The notes under the pieces are model-generated. The model was not told the origin of the DNA. It did not search any database and was given only the letters and a program-made list of their open reading frames with translations. A DNA stretch of 40,928 bases. Source: a bacterium (GTDB lineage Bacteria > JAJVIF01 > JAGGVT01). Of this stretch, positions 25,507 to 33,898 are shown piece by piece. A program made the translations under genes and the position numbers. The stretch's first letter is position 1. The number at the start of each line of letters is the position of its first letter. Location of the stretch: NCBI GenBank assembly GCA_021157815.1, contig JAGGVT010000027.1:1-40928 (forward strand), read 5' to 3'.

Positions 25507-25630
25507 TATTTGTTTTACTCCCCTAATAATTAGCTATTTGAAATATTATCGCATCTAAACTATATTTTGTCAACCACTTCGCCTTGTTACATTTCAGTAT
25601 GGCGAGTAATATATCCGATGGTGATAACTA

Positions 25631-26356
25631 ATGAATGGTAATGTTATTTCAAATAACCTGACAATAGCGCGACAGAAAATTGGTGATGCCCGGAAGGTTT
25701 CCGGAGTCGAGGATGTCGTTATTGTCGGCATAACCAAGACACGGACTGCACAGAATGTGGTTGATCTTATTGAAGCTGGATGCAGTACTATCGGGGAGAA
25801 TCGGGTTCAGGAATGGGAGAATAAATATCCGCTTGTTCTGGATGAGATGAAAGCAAGAGGCATTAATAGCAAATTTACATGCCATCTGGTTGGGAATCTC
25901 CAGTCGAACAAGGCAAAGCGAGCTGTAAAGGATTTCGATTTCATCCAGTCATTGCACTCAATCAAACTGGCACAAAGGATTTCCAGAATTATTGAGGAAA
26001 GCAACAAAGAACCGCTTCAGTGCCTGATTCAGGTTAAACTTGGCGAAGAGGAGACAAAATCAGGAATTGGAAAGGCGGAACTCCTGCGGGATTTTGAACA
26101 GTTCATTGGGTTAAAATCAATTAGAATTAGCGGCTTGATGCTCATCGCGCCATTATGGGGGATAGGTGAGGAGGCGCGGCCATACTATAATGAAATGCAT
26201 GAATTATTCCAGAGTATGAAAAAACAGGAGGATTCGCGTTTCGAGATGAAATACCTGTCGATGGGTATGAGCGCCGATTTTGATGTCGCTGTCGAGGAGG
26301 GCGCGAATATGGTTCGCATTGGCCGTGCGCTATTTGATGGATTTGACAATCTATGA
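25631..26356 (+). CDS. YggS/PROSC-family pyridoxal-phosphate-binding protein
   Basis: Cytoplasmic PLP homeostasis protein with an alanine-racemase-like TIM barrel and no known enzymatic reaction. PLP lysine Lys36 lies in VGITKTRTAQ. Other family signatures are IGENRVQEWENKYP, HLVGNLQSNKAKRAV, LIQVKLGEEETKSGI, SMGMSADFDVAVEEGANMVR and IGRALF. The 241-residue length is normal. A weak GGTGA precedes the ATG. A perfect palindrome follows the stop. Confidence 0.93.
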   Translation: MNGNVISNNLTIARQKIGDARKVSGVEDVVIVGITKTRTAQNVVDLIEAGCSTIGENRVQEWENKYPLVLDEMKARGINSKFTCHLVGNLQSNKAKRAVKDFDFIQSLHSIKLAQRISRIIEESNKEPLQCLIQVKLGEEETKSGIGKAELLRDFEQFIGLKSIRISGLMLIAPLWGIGEEARPYYNEMHELFQSMKKQEDSRFEMKYLSMGMSADFDVAVEEGANMVRIGRALFDGFDNL

Positions 26357-26380
26357 TTGAATAGACAAAGAGCTTGATTA

Positions 26381-26404
26381 GACAAGGGGCTTAAGCCCCT
26401 TGTC
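26381..26404. repeat. perfect palindrome after the YggS gene
   Basis: GACAAGGGGC and GCCCCTTGTC are separated by TTAA, 24 bp after the stop. It could act as a weak terminator. There is no clear T-tract. Confidence 0.6.
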
Positions 26405-26440
26405 ATATTAAATTGTGCTCGAATATAGAATAGAGAAAAT

Positions 26441-26600
26441 GGATTCCCGCTTTCGGGCTTGTTGAAAAATCTTGTTTTATCCGGAACCGTAGGAGCATCC
26501 CTCTGTGGCTGCCCTGTATTTACAGCAAACCTAAAGGCAGGCACAGAGGCCTGCCCCTACATAATTAGGTTTTTCAACAGTCCCTTTCGCGAGAATGACA
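26441..26600. repeat. MITE-like element, family C copy 2 (160 bp)
   Basis: The left end is GGATTCCCGCTTTCGGGCTT then GTTGAAAAA. The right end is TTTTTCAACAGTCCCTTTCG then CGAGAATGAC. Inside is another inverted repeat (GTAGGAGCATCCCTCTGTGG against the complement of GCACAGAGGCCTGCCCCTAC). It ends 61 bp before the next gene. Confidence 0.8.
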
Positions 26601-26661
26601 TTACGTATGACTGCATATTGTTTGATGTCAAATTGGTATCAGACCTTAATATGATTAAGAA

Positions 26662-28206
26662 TTGAAAACGACGAATAAATATTCAACGGTTTTGGAAATA
26701 CTCGGATTCATTCTTGCCGGATGGGCGTGTGTGCGCCTTGGGATTCATGTATTTCATTATTTGGGTTATCCGCTCGCGCTTGATGATGGCGAGGGGCATG
26801 TGCTGAATCAGGCTATTTTAATAGCGTCGGGGCAACTTCCCTATCTTCCCATCAGTTCACCGCCGTATATTGTTACAAATTATCCGCCTTTTTATGCGGC
26901 AATCGCGGCATCCACGTTCGGATTCCTCGACCAGGTGCAGGTAATGAGCGGCGTTACTGTCTTTCCCGGATTGATTGTAACCCGCTTGATATCCGTTCTC
27001 TCAGGACTCGGGATCGCATTTTTAATCTACAAAACATCAATCAAATCAAACGCCAGTCCAGACAGTTCGGCGATTTCCAGTTTGCTTTTTCTCGCGATGC
27101 CGATTGTCTATTTCTGGTTTTCGATCGGCAAGCCGGACATGCTCGCGATATTCCTCGGGCTTTTCGGATTATATCTGGGCATCGCTAATTATGACAAGGG
27201 GAACCGAATTTTCCTGTCGCTGATTCCGCTTGTCCTGGCGGTTTTCACAAAGCAAAATGAGATCGCGCCGTTTCTTGCCATCGCGCTTTTTCTTCTAATA
27301 AAGAAAGACAGGCGGCTGATAACTTTCATCGCGATATACGCCGCGTTTATCCTGCTGATAACGGGTGTTTTGCAGACAGCATCAGGCGGCGAATATCTAA
27401 GCCACATTATCACATACACAAAAACCCAGTTTTATGCCAATCGGCTTTACTCAACATGGTCGTTTTTCTTTCTAAACGCGTCACTTCTTCTTGTTGTCGC
27501 ATTTTTTTCAACGATACGGTCGCTTGTCAGGCGTGAATTCAACATGGCGGTTTTCTATTTCGTATTCGCCTTTCTTATCAGTTTGACATCGGGGAAAGTC
27601 GGCAGCGATTTGAATTATTTTCTTGAGACAATAGTCGCGGCGCATATTATTCTCGCTATTTTCATCAAGGATGGCTACAGGCGCAACCTAGCTTTTTCAG
27701 CAAGGCTCATCGCGGCAGGACTGGCTTTTCTTATCGCGCTTGATTACGCTTTCCTGCATGACAATCGCCGGTACTCATACGAGCCGAATAACGATGACAG
27801 GCAGTACGGAGCGATTCTTGCCAGCATGATTAAAGAGCAGCAAGGCCCTATTCTCAGCGAGGATGAGGCAATGGCGGCGGTGTGCGGCAAGGAGGTTGTG
27901 TTTAATCCTTTCATCATGTCGGAATTAGCCAAGGAGGGAATCTGGGATCAGACTGATTTTGTCAATTCGATTAAAGATAAAAAATATGACCTTCTGATTT
28001 TGCGGTTTAAAGTAACCGACCCAAATCATGAAGACAAGCCCGGACTCGGCGGCCATGCCGGATGGGACAGATGGACAGAGGAAATGGAGGCTGCCATAAG
28101 TGAGAATTATCGAAATTACGCCACTATTCCGCTTCGTCGCCAGTGGTATGTTTACTATCCGCTTCGTCCCGAAATAATCGAGAAGCTTGGAGATTTCAGG
28201 GAGTAA
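26662..28206 (+). CDS. GT-C type polytopic membrane glycosyltransferase (PMT/ArnT-like)
   Basis: 514 residues with roughly ten transmembrane helices and an extracytoplasmic C-terminal portion of about 130 residues. The first periplasmic loop has the acidic motif LALDDGEGHVLN (Asp41, Asp42, Glu44), the position of the catalytic Asp/Glu in GT-C enzymes that use polyprenyl-linked sugars. A second loop motif, SIGKPDM, follows. It probably transfers a sugar from a lipid carrier to lipid or protein outside the membrane. Acceptor unknown. The start is TTG with no clear Shine-Dalgarno site, so the exact start is uncertain. A family C element lies immediately upstream. Confidence 0.72.
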   Translation: MKTTNKYSTVLEILGFILAGWACVRLGIHVFHYLGYPLALDDGEGHVLNQAILIASGQLPYLPISSPPYIVTNYPPFYAAIAASTFGFLDQVQVMSGVTVFPGLIVTRLISVLSGLGIAFLIYKTSIKSNASPDSSAISSLLFLAMPIVYFWFSIGKPDMLAIFLGLFGLYLGIANYDKGNRIFLSLIPLVLAVFTKQNEIAPFLAIALFLLIKKDRRLITFIAIYAAFILLITGVLQTASGGEYLSHIITYTKTQFYANRLYSTWSFFFLNASLLLVVAFFSTIRSLVRREFNMAVFYFVFAFLISLTSGKVGSDLNYFLETIVAAHIILAIFIKDGYRRNLAFSARLIAAGLAFLIALDYAFLHDNRRYSYEPNNDDRQYGAILASMIKEQQGPILSEDEAMAAVCGKEVVFNPFIMSELAKEGIWDQTDFVNSIKDKKYDLLILRFKVTDPNHEDKPGLGGHAGWDRWTEEMEAAISENYRNYATIPLRRQWYVYYPLRPEIIEKLGDFRE

Positions 28207-28254
28207 GTGCTTTACGAGTTTCACATTAACTCCAATATCCAGGATTGGACTCGT

Positions 28255-28330
28255 TGTCATTCCGGGCTTGACCCGGAATCCATCTCGATAGCCGATAAAA
28301 ACATGGATTCTGAATCAAGTTCAGAATGAC
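28255..28330. repeat. MITE-like inverted repeat, family A copy 2
   Basis: TGTCATTCCGGGCTTGACCC at the left and TCAAGTTCAGAATGACA at the right, as in the copy at 16-90. It lies 49 bp after the glycosyltransferase stop. Confidence 0.85.
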
Positions 28331-28523
28331 AATTTTACACACCGTTGTAAATATTTTACCAACATAAAAACGGAACTTTACTACACAGCCTGCACGATAC
28401 AAGCGTTTCGAAAATCTAATATCCAATCATGGATTTTGAATTAATTTATTACCTTGCATACATTCAATCTGACGCTTAAACTGATGGGTTTGATTTGCAT
28501 ACTCACCATGAAAGGATTTCCTT

Positions 28524-29201
28524 ATGGAATTGCTCAAGGAAATAGCGGACTGGAAAAGCATACGGAAATATCTCGACAAACCAGTCGAAGATGAAAAGAT
28601 AACACAATGCCTTCAAGCGGCGCGCCGTGCGCCATCGTGGGAGAATTACCAGCCGTGGCATTTTATTGTTATTGCCAATCCTGAGATTAAATCCCTTCTG
28701 ACTGAACTGTCAGGCGGACAGAAGTTAATTCAAAAGGCTCCGGTTGTAATTCTTGTCGCATCTGAAATAAGCTGCTTTTCTGAAGACAATGCCAGAAAAC
28801 AGATTCTTGAACTAATCGAGGCAATATCCGGAAAACCTGCGAATGAGGATTTTGTCAACAAGGCGTTCATCGACAGGCCCTTGATGACACCATCCAAACT
28901 GGGGGATGAAATTGTTTTCGCAAGAGCGCTTGAGCAATTAAGCTACGCTATATCATTCATGATTCTTCAGGCATCGCATGTTGGGCTTGGCACCTGTGTT
29001 GTCGGAGCATTTGGAAACAAGGCAACGAAACAGATGCCTGAAATGTACGATAAACTTATCGGGGAATTGAATCTGCCGGATGATATACTCCCTCTCGTTT
29101 TGGTAACAATGGGTTATCCTGATGAGAATCCGAAATCACGTCCGAGGAAGGATTTTAATAAAATCTGTCATAGGGAAAAGTTCTCCAATCCATGGCCGTA
29201 A
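28524..29201 (+). CDS. nitroreductase-family flavoprotein
   Basis: FMN-dependent NAD(P)H oxidoreductase fold. The FMN phosphate contact is SIRKYLDKPV near residue 12. AARRAPSWENYQPWHFIVI matches the family's A..APS..N.QPW.F motif. HVGLGTCVVGAF near 155 and LVLVTMGYPDE near the C-terminus are the second conserved region. 225 residues. AAAGGA lies 8 nt before the ATG. Substrate cannot be predicted. It is the first gene of a run with an exonuclease and lpdA. Confidence 0.88.
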   Translation: MELLKEIADWKSIRKYLDKPVEDEKITQCLQAARRAPSWENYQPWHFIVIANPEIKSLLTELSGGQKLIQKAPVVILVASEISCFSEDNARKQILELIEAISGKPANEDFVNKAFIDRPLMTPSKLGDEIVFARALEQLSYAISFMILQASHVGLGTCVVGAFGNKATKQMPEMYDKLIGELNLPDDILPLVLVTMGYPDENPKSRPRKDFNKICHREKFSNPWP

Positions 29202-29217
29202 GAAAGGTCGAAAAAAA

Positions 29218-29997
29218 TTGCAATTATTTAGAAATGAATCCACGAGTCTTGTAAGAGCATTCCAATACATACGCAACAGAGGCGGCGAGGCTGATGTCGC
29301 CCCCTTGATGCGCAAAGCTCTTAACCTTAAAGGCAGGCACCCAAAACACATCGATGAAATCGCAAGGGATGTTTTCTCCGCCAATCGTGATTTTTACGAG
29401 GCGGAAGAGGGTGTCTGGTCGTATAAATACCCAGCGCTGTTTAACGATTCATTTAAAAAGCAGCACTATGTCGCTGTGGACATTGAGGCAACAGGCGGCA
29501 AGCCTCCTCAAGAGAAGATGGTTGAAATAGGCGCGGCGAAATACAGAAACTCAAAGGAAACCATGGAATTCGCATACCTGATAAATCCTGAAAAGCCGAT
29601 TCAACCATTTGTCGCGAAGATGACCGGGCTTAACGACAAGCTTCTAAGCAAGGCTCATTCGATTGAATGGGTCATGGAAAAGTTCCTTGAATTTATCAAG
29701 GATGAAATCCTTATCATGCATGACCCTTTTCCCGACATGTCATTCATTGATGATGCGTCGCTTCGATGTTTCGGCGGTGTGCTGATTAATCCCATTATCG
29801 ACACGCTGAGCCTGGCAAAGAGAAAACTTGGCCTGCACGCCGGATTGAATTTATGCAAAATAGCGACTCGCCTGAACATAATCCAGGATGATCAGCATCG
29901 CGCACTTGCGGACGCTCGCACCACTGCCAGCGCGTATTTCATAATGCGTGAAATGGAGGATTTACCGGATGAAAAAGAGGAGGAAGAAGATTCATGA
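29218..29997 (+). CDS. DEDDh 3'-5' exonuclease (DnaQ-like)
   Basis: Exonuclease domain at about 82-245. ExoI is VAVDIEATGG (Asp88, Glu90), ExoII is IMHDPFPDMSFID and ExoIII is HRALADARTTA, with the His/Asp of the DEDDh subgroup. The preceding about 75 residues carry a helical region (SLVRAFQYIRNRGGEADVAP) of unknown role, which sets it apart from a plain epsilon subunit. The TTG at 29218 is chosen because AGAAAGG lies 10 nt upstream and it begins just after the nitroreductase stop. An upstream ATG at 29122 would overlap that gene by 80 bp. The stop overlaps the next ATG (ATGA). Confidence 0.82.
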   Translation: MQLFRNESTSLVRAFQYIRNRGGEADVAPLMRKALNLKGRHPKHIDEIARDVFSANRDFYEAEEGVWSYKYPALFNDSFKKQHYVAVDIEATGGKPPQEKMVEIGAAKYRNSKETMEFAYLINPEKPIQPFVAKMTGLNDKLLSKAHSIEWVMEKFLEFIKDEILIMHDPFPDMSFIDDASLRCFGGVLINPIIDTLSLAKRKLGLHAGLNLCKIATRLNIIQDDQHRALADARTTASAYFIMREMEDLPDEKEEEEDS

Positions 29998-31364
29998 CAC
30001 ATTACGACGGTGTTTTCATCGGGGGCGGTCCCGGTGGATATGAAGCCGCCTTATACGCTCAACGGCTTGGGAAAAAAACTCTGATTCTGGAAAAATACCA
30101 ATTGGGCGGAACATGCCTTCATTCAGGTTGTATTCCAACAAAAACGCTTCTGGCATCATCAAAACGGTTTCTTCGGTCACAGCACCGCGATAAATACGGG
30201 CTTCCTCGAGTGGGACATCAGGAGGTTGACTGGACAGTTATAAGCGAACGCCGGGTGAAGGTTATCGAAGACAACACTCGCGGACTTGAAAAACTGATGG
30301 AAGCTAAGGGAGTAGATGTCGATTATGGAATCGCATCTTTCCTTGATGAGAAAAATATTCGAGTTACACACGATGATGGGAAAACCACGGATGTCTCAGG
30401 CGACAAAATTTTCATTGCGACTGGCAGCAAATCTGCACCTGTTTCGGGGGTCCAGTGGCTTGATGGTTGGGTCATTCCCGGCGAACACTGCCTTTCATGG
30501 CATACATTGCCTAAATCGATTCTAATTGTCGGCGGCGGGGTTATGGGATGTGAGTTCGCCTGTATGTTCGCGCCGTTTGGCGTAAAGGTGCATATCGTTG
30601 AAATGCTCGATGATGTCCTGCCAATGGAGGATATCGATGTTTCAAAAACACTCAGGCGTGAATTGAAAAAACTTGGTGTCTCTTTATATCTAGGTAAAAA
30701 AGTTGAAAACTATAAACAACAGAATGGGCAAATTTCATTAAACATAGAAGGCAACAAGCAAATCATTGTGGACAAGGTGCTTGTCTGTACTGGACGTAAA
30801 GCTATTCTGGATAATCTTGAGATTGAAAACTCCGGTGTTAAACTTGAACCGCACGGCAGCATCAAAGTTGATATCCATCAAAGAACAAACGTTAATAACA
30901 TATATTCGTGTGGTGACGTTACAGGCCCTCCACTTCTGGCACATGCGGCGTCATACGAGGGGAAAGTCGCTGTCCAAAACGCTTTTGGCAATGCTGTTGA
31001 CAGAGACCTTCGTGCGATACCCGCTGGCATTTTTACAATACCGGAGGTAGGCCGTGTCGGCATGACTGAACAACAGTGCATTGCAAAGGGAATTGAATAT
31101 CGTACCGGACTGGGGCATATGCGCCAGGTCGGCAGATCGCACGCTGAGGGTGATACAGCCGGATTCGCAAAGATAATCGTTGATTCAAAAGATAAAATCA
31201 TCGGTGGGCACATTGTAGGCAAGCAGGCTGGTGAGATAATTCATGTTCTCGCGCTGGCGTTATCACTTGGAATTACAGCAGTTGAATTCGAGGAGCGCAT
31301 TATATTTTCTCATCCAACACTCTCGGAAGTTATTTGGGAAACCTTAAAGGAATTGAACGTGTAG
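29994..31364 (+). CDS. lpdA: dihydrolipoamide dehydrogenase
   Basis: FAD-dependent E3 component that reoxidises dihydrolipoyl groups with NAD+. The FAD-binding motif GGGPGGYEAALYA is at 10-22. The redox disulfide is Cys41/Cys46 in GGTCLHSGCIPTK. The NAD-binding motif is VGGGVMGCEFA. The second FAD motif is YSCGDVTGPPLLAHAA. The C-terminal catalytic His-Glu is in FSHPTLSEVIWE. 456 residues. Its ATG overlaps the exonuclease stop by 4 bp. No E1/E2 or glycine-cleavage gene is near, so its complex cannot be assigned from context. Confidence 0.93.
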   Translation: MTHYDGVFIGGGPGGYEAALYAQRLGKKTLILEKYQLGGTCLHSGCIPTKTLLASSKRFLRSQHRDKYGLPRVGHQEVDWTVISERRVKVIEDNTRGLEKLMEAKGVDVDYGIASFLDEKNIRVTHDDGKTTDVSGDKIFIATGSKSAPVSGVQWLDGWVIPGEHCLSWHTLPKSILIVGGGVMGCEFACMFAPFGVKVHIVEMLDDVLPMEDIDVSKTLRRELKKLGVSLYLGKKVENYKQQNGQISLNIEGNKQIIVDKVLVCTGRKAILDNLEIENSGVKLEPHGSIKVDIHQRTNVNNIYSCGDVTGPPLLAHAASYEGKVAVQNAFGNAVDRDLRAIPAGIFTIPEVGRVGMTEQQCIAKGIEYRTGLGHMRQVGRSHAEGDTAGFAKIIVDSKDKIIGGHIVGKQAGEIIHVLALALSLGITAVEFEERIIFSHPTLSEVIWETLKELNV

Positions 31365-31385
31365 AATAATTCAGCAGAACTTTTC

Positions 31386-31513
31386 AAATTACCCATCAGA
31401 TCGAATTACCCATCAGATCGAATTACCCATCAGATCGAATTACCCATCAGGTCGAATTACCCATCAGGTCGAATTACCCATCAGATCGAATTACCCATCA
31501 GGTCGAATTACCC
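31386..31513. repeat. 17-bp tandem repeat array (7.5 units)
   Basis: Unit GAATTACCCATCAGRTC, seven full copies and one partial. R varies in the order A, A, A, G, G, A, G. The array runs without a gap into the left end of the family C element at 31514. It begins 22 bp after the lpdA stop. Confidence 0.92.
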
Positions 31514-31748
31514 GTCATTCCCGCGAAAGGGACTGTTGAAAAACCCCCTTTCTCGTAGCCCGACATGCCCTTATTAAAAAATGTGAATATATCTCAATAA
31601 CAATCGCGGGCATGCCGGGGTTTCCGCATATCCAGCCACTTCCCCGGCATGCCTGCGAAGGAAAACGAGTTGGATTCACATTTTCGCATAAAGGCATGTC
31701 GGGCTACGGTTTGAATAGGTTTTTCAACAAGCCCGAAAGCCGGAATCC
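31514..31748. repeat. MITE-like element, family C copy 3 (235 bp)
   Basis: The left end is GTCATTCCCGCGAAAGGGAC then TGTTGAAAAA. The right end is TTTTTCAACAAGCCCGAAAG then CCGGAATCC. Two inner palindromes are stacked inside: CGTAGCCCGACATGCC with GGCATGTCGGGCTACG, and GGGCATGCCGGGG with CCCCGGCATGCC. Non-coding. Confidence 0.8.
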
Positions 31749-31854
31749 ATTTTTTCTTAAATCGGACTATCGTATAGGTCTTTCCATTCATGGTTAAAGT
31801 CCTTGATCGACTCAATCCCCACGTATAGTCTCATATCTGAATCAGAAGAAAATT

Positions 31855-32077
31855 GGATTCCCGCTTTCGAGCCTGTCGGAAAAGCCTAAATAAGTTAATA
31901 AAGTAATAACAAAAGCCAGCCATTGTGTTTATTGTCATTCCGGGCTTGCCCCGGAATCCATCTTCCTGCCAACAAAGCATGGATTCTGAATCAAGTTCAG
32001 AATGACAATTTATCAGCTTAGAATAAAACTGGAACAAAGAATCAACCTTTTCCGACAGGCTCTTTCGCGGGAATGAC
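31855..32077. repeat. MITE-like element, family C copy 4, carrying a nested family A copy
   Basis: The outer ends are GGATTCCCGCTTTCGAGCCT then GTCGGAAAA at the left, and TTTTCCGACAGGCTCTTTCG then CGGGAATGAC at the right. Inside, 31933-32007 is a complete family A element with both of its ends. The order suggests that family A inserted into an existing family C copy. Confidence 0.78.
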
Positions 32078-32130
32078 GAACTTTTAGCATTTCCGACAGG
32101 CTTTTAAACCATCTGCCACATATATATTAT

Positions 32131-32160
32131 AAAAAAAAGCAGAGGGTTAAAACCCTCTGC
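32131..32160 (-). terminator. terminator of the Met-rich repeat protein gene
   Basis: GCAGAGGGTT and AACCCTCTGC form a perfect 10-bp stem. On the minus strand eight T follow (plus-strand A-run at 32131-32138). It lies 10 bp past the stop. The stem sequence is the same core as the family B element ends. Confidence 0.85.
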
Positions 32161-32170
32161 TATTTTTCTG

Positions 32171-33763
32171 CTATTTCCGACGTCTCTTTTTATCCTTCCT
32201 ATCCTTCTTGCCTTGCTTATCCTTCTTATGGAATTTCCGTGGCTCCTCATCAAGAAGATTTCGAAGTTCCTGTTTTATCTCAGGCGGAAGATTCCTTATG
32301 AAATCCCTTACTCGTTCCGGATTTTCCATCATGAAATGCAACATCATCCGAGGCATTTCCCTCTCAAAGTTTCTAAACATAAATTCATCATGTTCTTGCA
32401 TGCCGTCACGATCGCGCATTCCGTTATGGTCACGCATCATTGGGGGACGTTCCATCCTGGGATGTTCCATTCTGGGACGTTCCATCCTGGGATGTTCCAT
32501 TCTGGGATGTTCCATTCTGGGATGTTCCATTCCGGGATGGTGTTCATCTCGATTAATCCTCTCACGTCCCGGACGCATTCGAAACATCTCTCCACGATCT
32601 CGCATCATGCTGCGTTCATCCTGCCTGAAACGCTGTGAATCGCCTTTCTCTTTCATACTTTTGAAATGGCCAGCCATTTTCTTCTTCAGCATTTTCTTGA
32701 TAGCAGATTTATGATCTTCAGGCAACATTTTCTTGAGTTTCTTCTTAAGTTCAGGATTCTGCTCGATTAATTTCATGATCTCAGCACCCTTTTGCTTCAT
32801 GACTTTTTCCGCCATGAAATCGAGTCTCTTCTCAGGTGATGCCTTCGAGAATTTCTTTCTCTGCTCTGGAGTCATCTTCTTTAGAAATTCCAGCGCTCCA
32901 CGATGCTGCATGTTCCTCTGCTGAGGTTGGCGTTCACGGCGAGGCTGCATTTGCCTGTCTTTCATGCCCTTCTTGAAATCGCCAGCCATTTTCTTCTTAA
33001 GCATTTTCTTGATAGCAGCTTTACGATCTTCAGGCAACATTTTCTTGAGTTTCTTCTTAAGTTCAGGATCCTTCTCGATGACTTTCCTTATCTCACCGCC
33101 CTTATGCTTCATGGCTTTTTCCGCCATGAAATCGAGTCTCTTCTCAGGTGATGCCTTCGAGAATTTCTTTCTCTGTTCTGGAGTCATCTTCTTTAGAAAT
33201 TCATACTCTTTACGCCCCTGTTCAAACCCACGAACACCGCCGCGTCTTGATTTCTTCACCTTGTTCTGAATATGAAGTTTCAAACCGCGCTCAAGAATTT
33301 CAGGTTTTTCCTTTTGAGAAGCGTTGTCGTATTTCTTCTTGAACTTCTTGTTCCTGCAAAGCCGCTTCGCAATCATCGGAGCTTTGCGCTCGACAAGGCG
33401 CTCAATCATCCAGTTGGCTCTACGATTTCGAGGAATGTCCTTCAGCTGCTTTCGAATCTCCCAGGGAAGCTGCATTAACAGTTCTTCCTCGACAGGATTC
33501 ATCCCAAGCCCCCCGTGAAGTTTCTTCATCTTCATGAGCTTTTTATTAGCCGCTTTTTGCTTGTTGCGTTTGGCTTGTTTTTTCTCAGCAGCGTCTTTGG
33601 AAATCTCACTCGCTGGTTTCTTGCCAAGCGTATTTGTGGACTTTGCTGATGCAATCATGGTTGAGCCATCATCCCTGGTCTCATCCGCTCCCGCCATCTG
33701 GGACATCGTTAAAATGCCCAGACACATCATTACTGATAACATAATGGAAAGATACCGTTTCAT
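32171..33763 (-). CDS. secreted, highly basic Met/Lys/Arg-rich repeat protein
   Basis: Not recognised as a named family. A signal peptide (about 1-26, ending QMAGA) predicts export. A near-identical 76-residue unit occurs at about 188-263 and 292-367 (EFLKKMTPEQRKKFSKASPE...). A diverged third copy is at about 96-160 (LPWEIRKQLKDIPRNRRANW). Residues about 411-441 are a pentapeptide run of the MEHPR/MERPR type. The tail is almost all Lys/Arg/Asp (KKDRKDKKRRRK). The EQRKKF pattern faintly recalls Spy/CpxP or DUF3106 periplasmic helices. Met and His density would allow metal binding, but that is a guess. GGAGGT lies 7 nt before the ATG. It is monocistronic with its own terminator. Confidence 0.72.
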   Translation of the reverse strand: MKRYLSIMLSVMMCLGILTMSQMAGADETRDDGSTMIASAKSTNTLGKKPASEISKDAAEKKQAKRNKQKAANKKLMKMKKLHGGLGMNPVEEELLMQLPWEIRKQLKDIPRNRRANWMIERLVERKAPMIAKRLCRNKKFKKKYDNASQKEKPEILERGLKLHIQNKVKKSRRGGVRGFEQGRKEYEFLKKMTPEQRKKFSKASPEKRLDFMAEKAMKHKGGEIRKVIEKDPELKKKLKKMLPEDRKAAIKKMLKKKMAGDFKKGMKDRQMQPRRERQPQQRNMQHRGALEFLKKMTPEQRKKFSKASPEKRLDFMAEKVMKQKGAEIMKLIEQNPELKKKLKKMLPEDHKSAIKKMLKKKMAGHFKSMKEKGDSQRFRQDERSMMRDRGEMFRMRPGRERINRDEHHPGMEHPRMEHPRMEHPRMERPRMEHPRMERPPMMRDHNGMRDRDGMQEHDEFMFRNFEREMPRMMLHFMMENPERVRDFIRNLPPEIKQELRNLLDEEPRKFHKKDKQGKKDRKDKKRRRK

Positions 33764-33898
33764 TTACCTGACCTCCGGAAATAATTGACACTCTATCTAT
33801 CTATGAACCATGGACAGATATAAATGTTCACTGATTTAATTTGACGATATATATATAAAGATGTTCCGAAATAACTGTAGGTGTAATGGAATTAATAA

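Noticed and set aside
29122-29217. ATG at 29122 as start of the exonuclease
   Set aside because: It lies 80 bp inside the nitroreductase gene. The TTG at 29218 has a good AGAAAGG site just after that gene's stop.
31386-31513. Origin-type iterons
   Set aside because: The 17-bp direct repeats resemble iterons in size, but there is no initiator gene, DnaA box or A/T-rich unwinding region nearby.
32208-32714. Open frames on the plus strand opposite the Met-rich repeat protein (also 32964-33269 and others nearby)
   Set aside because: They mirror the repetitive codons of the minus-strand gene. They have no ribosome binding site and their composition follows from the repeats.
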